The notes under the pieces: generated by a model | What the model saw: the letters and a program-made list of their open reading frames with translations, nothing else | Databases searched by the model: none | Told to the model about the DNA's origin: nothing | Translations under genes and position numbers: made by a program | NCBI GenBank assembly: GCA_021201755.1 | Contig: JAJQEI010000006.1 | Location: 1 to 64,000, forward strand | Direction of reading: 5' to 3' | DNA from: Ruminococcus sp. | Lineage (GTDB): Bacteria > Bacillota > Clostridia > Oscillospirales > Ruminococcaceae | DNA length: 64,000 nucleotides | Shown here: positions 58,148-64,000 of the stretch, piece after piece | Position numbering within the stretch: the first letter of the stretch is position 1 | How the letters are laid out: every line of letters begins with the position of its first letter

Positions 58148-59551
58148 TTAGCTTTTCATAAAAATGCAAAACGCTTTATAAGTGTGGTAGACGTCTAGCT
58201 TTGAAACGACTTCCAATGGTGCGTGCATAGAAAGCACCGGCACGCCCACATCGATGGTATCTATGTCCAAATTTGCAATATACGCAGCAACAGTACCACC
58301 ACCGCCTGCATCTACCTTTCCTAGCTCACCGGTTTGCCAAACGACATTACCATTACACAATAAATTGTGAATTTTTCCAACGAATTCTGCCGATGCATCA
58401 GATGTGCCAGATTTTCCTCTTGCTCCAGTAAATTTTGTCACGCAAACACCATGATTCAGATATGCACAATTTTTCTGCTCCATCACATCTGGAAATGTGG
58501 GATCAAAAGCTGCATTAACATCAGCTGACAAGCACTGTGAGGCGTGCATTACATGACGACCTTTTACGCCTAAGCAATCTGCCAGATCTTCCAAAAAATA
58601 GGATAAATACGAAGAACAGAGTCCCGTATTGCCATCACTGCCGGTTTCCTCTTTGTCTGTCAAAACTACAATAGCTGTATGCACCGGTGCATCACAATCT
58701 AGAACTGCACGCAATGCAGGATAAGCGCAAACACGATCGTCATGACCATAGCTTGCAATCATACTGCGGTCAAAACCCAATTCTCTTGCTGAAAATGCTG
58801 GGACTGCTTCTAATTCAGCCGAAAGGAAGTCGGCTTCGCAAATGCCATATTTTTCGTGCAGAATATGCAGAATATTCAGCTTCACTTGTTCGCTTTCTTC
58901 ATCTTGATTAAACGGCATAGAACCCACTAAAATATTTAACTCTTCTCCACGAATTATTTCACCGGCAGGACGTTTCATTTGCTGCGGTGCTAGGTGAGGA
59001 AGTAAATCTGTTACACAGAAGATTGGATCTTTCGGATCTTCACCAATGCATACTTCTATAGTGCTGCCATCTGTTTTCATCACAACACCATGTAATGAAA
59101 GTGGAATTGCTGTCCATTGATACTTTTTGATGCCACCATAATAGTGAGTTTTTAATAGAGCCAGTTCGTGATCTTCGTACAAGGGATTTTGTTTCAAATC
59201 CAGCCGTGGAGAGTCAATGTGTGCCGCACAAATACGAGTACCTTCTATCAAAGGTGCTGTGCCAATCACAGCAGCAATGACGGCTTTTCCACGATTGTTC
59301 ACGTAAATTTTATCGCCAGCTTTTAAAGACATATTCGGATAAAATTTCACAAATCTGGCATCACGCAACTGTGATACTACATTTTTAGTGGCTTCACGCT
59401 CGGTTTTTGATGCATTTAAAAATTGGATATAATCTGCAGAAAAAGCATTACTTTTTTTCTGTTCCTCTTCGCTTGTCAGTGCTGTAGCGTGCTTTGTCTC
59501 GTAGAAAAGATCCTTCTTTTTCTGTTTTGCCTCTGTCATTTTTGATTCCAT
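58148..59551 (-). CDS. apeB: M18-family aspartyl aminopeptidase
   Basis: A 467-residue zinc aminopeptidase removing N-terminal Asp or Glu in the cytoplasm. ATG 59551 (MESKMTEAKQ) follows GAAGGAA; the longer frame overlaps the coaE end. Metal ligands: AAHIDSPRLDLK (His, Asp), DKEETGSDGNTG (Glu pair), ADVNAAFDP and LSMHAPLEVVSK (His). Confidence 0.94.
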   Translation of the reverse strand: MESKMTEAKQKKKDLFYETKHATALTSEEEQKKSNAFSADYIQFLNASKTEREATKNVVSQLRDARFVKFYPNMSLKAGDKIYVNNRGKAVIAAVIGTAPLIEGTRICAAHIDSPRLDLKQNPLYEDHELALLKTHYYGGIKKYQWTAIPLSLHGVVMKTDGSTIEVCIGEDPKDPIFCVTDLLPHLAPQQMKRPAGEIIRGEELNILVGSMPFNQDEESEQVKLNILHILHEKYGICEADFLSAELEAVPAFSARELGFDRSMIASYGHDDRVCAYPALRAVLDCDAPVHTAIVVLTDKEETGSDGNTGLCSSYLSYFLEDLADCLGVKGRHVMHASQCLSADVNAAFDPTFPDVMEQKNCAYLNHGVCVTKFTGARGKSGTSDASAEFVGKIHNLLCNGNVVWQTGELGKVDAGGGGTVAAYIANLDIDTIDVGVPVLSMHAPLEVVSKLDVYHTYKAFCIFMKS

Positions 59552-59580
59552 AAAAATTTCCTTCATCTTTTTATTTTGGT

Positions 59581-60225
59581 TTAAGAAACCAATATACCGA
59601 ATTTGTCTTGATAGTAAGAGAGCATTTTCATGCATAACTCGTGTGCCGTGTTAAAAAGCTCTTCAATTCCGAGATTATTTTCCAAAACTATGTCAGAATG
59701 TTCTCGAAAAAAATTTTCAGATAGTTGTGCCTGCATTCGCTGTATCGCAGCCTGCTCGGAAATATGATCTCTCTGTATGATTCGTTGCTTTCGGGTTTCT
59801 TCTTTAGCGACCACTGAAATAATAAGGTCACAAAAGTCATCTGCACGACTTTCAAATAGGGTAGGAGCATCTAGTAAAATCAACTTATGATTCTGTTGTG
59901 AAAAGTGATGAATCATGCGCAGAATTTCACCCATGATATAGGGATACATAATAGTATTCATAGTTTCCTTTTTTCGGCAGTCAGAAAATGCAATTGATGC
60001 CATCATCTTTCTATCTAATTCACCATTGGGAGTCAGAATAATATCGGAGAAACATTCTCTTAAATCTGCCAAACAATGTGAGCCACGTTTTACTACCAAT
60101 CGAGAGATGGCATCGGCATCAATCAATTGGAATCCGTGCTCTACAAAAATGCAAGAAACAGTACTTTTTCCTGCTCCGCTTTGTCCAGCCAATCCAATGA
60201 CCATTACGCCGTCTAAACTATTCAT
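59581..60225 (-). CDS. coaE: Dephospho-CoA kinase
   Basis: Last step of CoA synthesis. 214 residues. P-loop GLAGQSGAGKSTVS, DADAISRLV, LDAPTLFES and RIIQRDHISEQAAIQRM. Overlaps the tsaC end by four bases (ATGA), so translation is coupled. Confidence 0.95.
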   Translation of the reverse strand: MNSLDGVMVIGLAGQSGAGKSTVSCIFVEHGFQLIDADAISRLVVKRGSHCLADLRECFSDIILTPNGELDRKMMASIAFSDCRKKETMNTIMYPYIMGEILRMIHHFSQQNHKLILLDAPTLFESRADDFCDLIISVVAKEETRKQRIIQRDHISEQAAIQRMQAQLSENFFREHSDIVLENNLGIEELFNTAHELCMKMLSYYQDKFGILVS

Positions 60226-61238
60226 ACCTGTATCACCTCAAATCCAGCTGCTCGAATCAAGCGGTTATATACTGCCAGTCCAATACCATCAGCAATTGGT
60301 GCATGCACATAAACATGGTTTGCACCAATATCATCGAATTCACGCAATTTGGCAAATACCTGCTGTGCTTGCTCTTTACTATCTATGCCATATGTCAGGC
60401 AAGGAACGGAAATAAATTTCTCTTCACCGTCAAATACCAGAGCATAAACACCTGTATCATTTTGCTGCTGCGATATCCATGAAGTAAAATGTTCCAAACT
60501 CCCTTTCACCAATGTTATTTTTGCTTTTGGAGAATAGTGTTGATACTTCATTCCCGGGGATTTTGCTGTTTTTCCGTTTTCCAACTGATGCAGCACCGCA
60601 TTATCGATTGTAACATTCGGTACGACTTTTTTTAGCATTTCTGCTGTCACTGCACCTGGACGTAAAATTCGAACGTCATTTTCTCCTTCTAGCGTCAGTA
60701 CTGTAGATTCTATGCCAACATCACAAACGCCGCCATCTAAAACTGCAGCAATTTTACCGCACATATCTCGGTAAACATGTTCTGCTGTCGTTGGACTAGG
60801 ATAGCCGGAACGGTTTGCAGAAGGAGCGGCTAACACACAATTAGACAGACGAATCAATGCTCTTGCAACGGTATGAGACGGCATTCGAATACCTACTGTA
60901 TCCAATCCGCCAGAAGTAACAGAAGGAATATTCGGTGATTTAGGCAAAATTATTGTTAAAGGTCCCGGCCAGAATTGTTTCTCCAATTTTTGAGCAAGTG
61001 GTGGAACGTCTGATGCAACTTTATATAGTTGATCAATCTCTGCAATATGGATAATTAACGGATTATCTGCAGGGCGTCCTTTTGCAGCAAAAATTTGTCG
61101 AACAGCATCCGAATTTGTCGCATCTGCAGCCAAGCCATAGACCGTTTCTGTTGGAATTCCAACGACATTACCATTTCGTAGCAGTGTAGCTGCTTCCAAC
61201 AGATCGGTTGCACAATCCTGTAAAATTTTTGTTTCCAC
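60222..61238 (-). CDS. tsaC: L-threonylcarbamoyladenylate synthase (Sua5 type)
   Basis: It makes threonylcarbamoyl-AMP for t6A37 of ANN-decoding tRNAs. 338 residues: YrdC domain (~10-205) with IPTETVYGLAADA, KGRPADNPLI and LAAPSANRSGYPSPT, then the Sua5 C-terminal domain (~230-338) with SPGMKYQHYSPKAK as the linker motif. Confidence 0.95.
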   Translation of the reverse strand: METKILQDCATDLLEAATLLRNGNVVGIPTETVYGLAADATNSDAVRQIFAAKGRPADNPLIIHIAEIDQLYKVASDVPPLAQKLEKQFWPGPLTIILPKSPNIPSVTSGGLDTVGIRMPSHTVARALIRLSNCVLAAPSANRSGYPSPTTAEHVYRDMCGKIAAVLDGGVCDVGIESTVLTLEGENDVRILRPGAVTAEMLKKVVPNVTIDNAVLHQLENGKTAKSPGMKYQHYSPKAKITLVKGSLEHFTSWISQQQNDTGVYALVFDGEEKFISVPCLTYGIDSKEQAQQVFAKLREFDDIGANHVYVHAPIADGIGLAVYNRLIRAAGFEVIQV

Positions 61239-61243
61239 GATTT

Positions 61244-62323
61244 TTATGCCTTTTCCTGCTGACCAGCCAGACGTGCCAATTCATTTGCTGTTGCCAATGC
61301 ATCAAACACTTCATCTAAATTTCCATTCATAATATCTTCTAATCGATAAAGCGTCAAGCCAATTCGATGATCAGTCAATCGTCCTTGTGGAAAATTGTAT
61401 GTGCGGATTCGTTCGGAACGATCTCCTGAACCCACCTGCATTTTTCGCTCCGAAGCAATTTTATTATTTTGTTCCTGCAAAGTTTGTTCATACAGGCGTG
61501 AACGTAATATTTTCATTGCTTTATCTTTATTTTTGTATTGGCTTCGCTCGTCCTGACATTCCACAACTAATCCTGAAGGTAGATGTGTAATACGTACTGC
61601 GGATTCTGTTTTATTGATGTGTTGCCCACCAGCACCACTTGCTCGAAAGACATCAATCCGCAAATCAGTAGGATTGATTTCCACGGAAACTTCATCAGCT
61701 TCCACCAAAACAGCGACTGTTACGGTCGAGGTGTGGATGCGTCCCTGCGACTCAGTTTCTGGCACACGTTGTACACGGTGTACACCACTTTCGTATTTTA
61801 AGCGAGAATATACCCCATCACCGATGATAGAAAAGCAGATTTCCTTATATCCGCCTAATTCCGTCTCATTGGCATTTAAAATCTCCTGTTTCCAGCCGTG
61901 TGCTTCCGCATACATTGTGTACATTCGATAGAGAGAACCAGCAAAGAGAAATGCCTCCTCGCCACCAGCACCACCACGTATTTCAATAATGACGTTTCTG
62001 TCATCATCCGGATCTTTTGGCAAGAGCATTCGCTTTAAATCTTGCTGTAATATTTCCAATTGATTCTTGCTGCTTTCCAGCTCCTGCTGCGCCATCTCTT
62101 GTAACTCATCGTCATTTTCCGTGTCAGATAAAATTTCCATTGCTTCTTCGTGTACTTTAGAAACTTGTAAATAAGCGTGATATTTTTCGATAATCGGCTG
62201 CATATGCTTATATTCTCGCATCAGCTTGGCATATTGCTGATTGTCAGAAATTATTTCTGGATCCACCATTTTTTTTTGCATATTCCTATAATTTTCTTCC
62301 ATTTGTCGAAGCTTCTCCAGCAT
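61244..62323 (-). CDS. prfA: Peptide chain release factor 1
   Basis: Reads UAA and UAG stops. 359 residues; GGQ near 231 in ASGAGGQHINKTESAVRITH; codon-recognition region with VQRVPETESQGRIHTSTVTV. Present and normal, arguing against TAG reassignment in this genome. Confidence 0.96.
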   Translation of the reverse strand: MLEKLRQMEENYRNMQKKMVDPEIISDNQQYAKLMREYKHMQPIIEKYHAYLQVSKVHEEAMEILSDTENDDELQEMAQQELESSKNQLEILQQDLKRMLLPKDPDDDRNVIIEIRGGAGGEEAFLFAGSLYRMYTMYAEAHGWKQEILNANETELGGYKEICFSIIGDGVYSRLKYESGVHRVQRVPETESQGRIHTSTVTVAVLVEADEVSVEINPTDLRIDVFRASGAGGQHINKTESAVRITHLPSGLVVECQDERSQYKNKDKAMKILRSRLYEQTLQEQNNKIASERKMQVGSGDRSERIRTYNFPQGRLTDHRIGLTLYRLEDIMNGNLDEVFDALATANELARLAGQQEKA

Positions 62324-62344
62324 ATTGATTTTCCGCCTTTCTCG

Positions 62345-62527
62345 TTATTCTTCTTGCTGAATTTTCTTGATTCGCCGTTCAATTTTATTTCGTGGAATCA
62401 TGAATTCTCTGCCACATCCTGTACAGCGTAGCTTGAAATCCATACCTATACGAATGACGTACATTGTTTGACTGCCACAGGGATGTGGCTTTTTCATCAC
62501 CAAAATATCTGCTGGGCGAACATCCAT
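62345..62527 (-). CDS. DUF951 zinc-ribbon-like protein
   Basis: 60 residues from ATG 62527 behind GGAGG (MDVRPADILVMKKPHPCGSQ, then LRCTGCGREFMIPRNKIERR). Three Cys suggest metal binding. DUF951 is a small conserved Firmicute protein of unknown role, often near prfA or rpsF. Confidence 0.88.
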   Translation of the reverse strand: MDVRPADILVMKKPHPCGSQTMYVIRIGMDFKLRCTGCGREFMIPRNKIERRIKKIQQEE

Positions 62528-62574
62528 TTGTCGTTCCTCCATTCTTGCGTTACGCATGAAATACAAGTATATTT

Positions 62575-62604
62575 TATTATACCCTGTTTCGCCGAAAAAG
62601 GCAA
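62575..62604 (-). promoter_or_regulatory. Promoter of the DUF951-prfA run
   Basis: On the minus strand TTGCCT (62604-62599) and TATAAT (62580-62575) with an 18-base spacer. Confidence 0.65.
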
Positions 62605-62776
62605 CATTTTTTAGAAATATTTTTTCTCTTTGTATAAATATCATAAAAAAAAATGGTGAATCTTGTATATATTAAATAAAAGCAAAAGTACACATCAAAG
62701 AATTTTTTATCATTTATTAGACTATGAAAAGTATAATATTTCCAATACTTTTTGCTGCACAGTATATGAAAATCTA

Positions 62777-62805
62777 TTGCAATTTTCGTAAAAATATGGT
62801 ATGAT
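62777..62805 (+). promoter_or_regulatory. Promoter of the two-component system
   Basis: TTGCAA (62777-62782) and TATGAT (62800-62805) with a 17-base spacer; ~140-base leader. The rest of 62528-62951 shows no other gene. Confidence 0.6.
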
Positions 62806-62951
62806 ATATAATTGATAATCAATCAGAATATACATTTACTATTACTATATCAAAAGAATTTTGTAATAAGTTTAGATTCTGTTTATATTTTGATGCGATA
62901 CTTTTATTGTAATGTGTATGCATCAAGTTTGGTAATCAAAGGAGTTTCACA

Positions 62952-63629
62952 ATGTTTAATATTTTAGTTGTAGATGATGACAAACATACACGAATGCTAT
63001 TGCGTGCAATTTTACAAAATGCAAATTATATTGTTACTACAGCCAACAATGGAGAAGATGCACTGGAAGTTCTGGATGAGCAGCACATTGATCTAGTGGT
63101 GCTAGATATTATGATGCCGAAGATGGATGGTTATGAGTTTACGAAAATTATTCGGGAAGGCAATAGCACTCTTCCCATTCTGATGGTAACTGCAAAAATT
63201 TTACCAGCAGATGAAAAACAAGGTTTTCTTGTAGGAACAGACGATTATATTACAAAACCGATTGATGAAGAAAAATTACTATTACGCATCAAGGCACTGC
63301 TTCGGCGTGCTCAGATTGTCAATGAACGAAAAATGATTATTGGAGACGTAACACTCGACTATAATTCTCTGACAGTCAGTCGAAAAGGTGAAATACAAGA
63401 GCTGCCACAAAAAGAATTCATGTTGCTCTATAAATTGTTGTCTTATCCTGGACAAATTTTTACCCGAATTCAGCTTATGGACGAGATTTGGGGGTCGGAT
63501 AGCGAGACCGGTTGGGAAACAGTGACGGTACATATTGGACGATTGCGAAAACGATTTGTGAATTGGAACGAATTTAAAATTGAAACAGTGCGTGGTCTTG
63601 GGTATAAGGCGGTAAGAAATGAAACATAA
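62952..63629 (+). CDS. OmpR/PhoB-family response regulator
   Basis: 225 residues: receiver (1-~120) with DDD at 9-11, phospho-acceptor Asp in VVLDIMMPKMDGYEF and Lys in YITKPIDEEKL; winged helix (~130-225) with EFMLLYKLLSYPGQIFTRIQ and VTVHIGRLRKRF. AAAGGAG precedes the start. Overlaps its kinase. Confidence 0.94.
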   Translation: MFNILVVDDDKHTRMLLRAILQNANYIVTTANNGEDALEVLDEQHIDLVVLDIMMPKMDGYEFTKIIREGNSTLPILMVTAKILPADEKQGFLVGTDDYITKPIDEEKLLLRIKALLRRAQIVNERKMIIGDVTLDYNSLTVSRKGEIQELPQKEFMLLYKLLSYPGQIFTRIQLMDEIWGSDSETGWETVTVHIGRLRKRFVNWNEFKIETVRGLGYKAVRNET

Positions 63630-64000
63630 GAATCAAACAAATAAAGAAGATCATTCTAGTTATATTTTTCTGATGTTATTAACCTTCATTTTTATTACTA
63701 TTGCTGTGACTTTGGCAATTCTTATCATTTATATTTTACTGAAATTGCACGTCATTGGTAACATCGATGAAACGCTGACGCTTCGTGATTTGCTGTTAAT
63801 GATTGCATTAGTCAGTGCGATTATCGGTTTCTTGATTACTTTTTTCTTTAGTAGAGTATCCTTAAAACCAGTCAATCAACTGATCAATCAATTAGAACGT
63901 TTAGCAAGAGGCGATTTTCGGGCAAGAGTGAAGTTTGGAAAGTCGGTTTCGATAACACCCGCATTTCAAGAAATCGAATCTTGTTTTAATATGGCGGCAG
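63619..64000 (+). CDS. Sensor histidine kinase, N-terminal part
   Basis: Starts at ATG 63619, overlapping the regulator by 11 bases, and runs off the window. Two transmembrane helices (FLMLLTFIFITIAVTLAILI and DLLLMIALVSAIIGFLITFF) flank a very short outer loop (HVIGNIDETLTLR). A HAMP domain follows (VSLKPVNQLINQLERLARGDF). The tiny outer loop suggests an intramembrane-sensing kinase. Confidence 0.9.
   Translation, partial: MKHKNQTNKEDHSSYIFLMLLTFIFITIAVTLAILIIYILLKLHVIGNIDETLTLRDLLLMIALVSAIIGFLITFFFSRVSLKPVNQLINQLERLARGDFRARVKFGKSVSITPAFQEIESCFNMAA

Overview
The window looks like chromosomal DNA of an anaerobic, low-to-medium GC Firmicute of the Oscillospiraceae, most probably a cellulolytic Ruminococcus-type bacterium. 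The reasons are two glycoside hydrolase genes ending in Ruminococcus-style dockerins (a GH44 gene and a broken GH5 gene), [FeFe]-hydrogenase maturases HydF and HydG, a desulfoferrodoxin relic, a T-box-controlled trp operon, a manganese riboswitch, and Firmicute-type promoters (TTGACA-17-TATAAT) and U-tailed terminators. The species cannot be named from the sequence alone. I saw no tRNA, rRNA or CRISPR.

Layout. 1-5.9 kb is accessory and decaying: a phage tail fragment, a broken GH5-dockerin gene, a csoR/P1B-ATPase metal cassette flanked by degenerate direct repeats, and IS150-like and IS110 relics. 6-11 kb holds gdhA, a lipoprotein, a broken AgrC-type kinase and mnmA. 11.3-15.9 kb has the GH44-dockerin gene and an ECF sigma factor with its probable anti-sigma partner. 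16-21.2 kb has a broken WYL regulator with an intact-looking operator, an XRE fragment, and a run of three membrane proteins (an unclassified duplicated domain, then two zinc-ribbon proteins). 21.5-26.8 kb holds pdxS with a twice-interrupted pdxT, an orphan immunity-like gene and hydG-hydF. 27-34.5 kb is a branched-chain amino acid operon, ilvBNCD-leuCD, behind a long structured leader. pckG follows, then trpE-trpGD-trpC-trpF-trpB-trpA on the minus strand behind a T-box. 43.6-49 kb is again decaying: a membrane gene, an HD gene, and a zinc-ribbon/PPC-repeat protein, with an intact riboswitch-mntP unit, an interrupted double zinc-ribbon gene and a solo IS end. 49-62.5 kb is mainly housekeeping (ybaK, folC, valS, apeB, coaE, tsaC, prfA, DUF951), interrupted by a small redox operon (DUF134-NifX fusion, CGGC protein with an in-frame TGA, shortened desulfoferrodoxin). 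The window ends in a two-component system.

The most striking overall property is the number of genes that are conserved along their length but carry one or two in-frame stops (TAG, TGA and TAA all occur) or a homopolymer frameshift: GH5, OrfA, the AgrC-like kinase, WYL, the duplicated-domain protein, pdxT, the ABC-type IV membrane protein, HD, the PPC protein, the double zinc-ribbon protein and CGGC. Most fit C-to-T or G-to-A transitions. The CGGC case does not, because its TGA sits where I recall a cysteine in the family.

The best candidates for something new are the leader RNA before ilvB, the CGGC gene with TGA at a probable Cys position inside the redox operon, the duplicated FD-TRI-RPI-W-YP domain beside zinc-ribbon membrane proteins, and the three same-format metal operators of the csoR cassette. 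No clearly novel defence or mobile system was seen.
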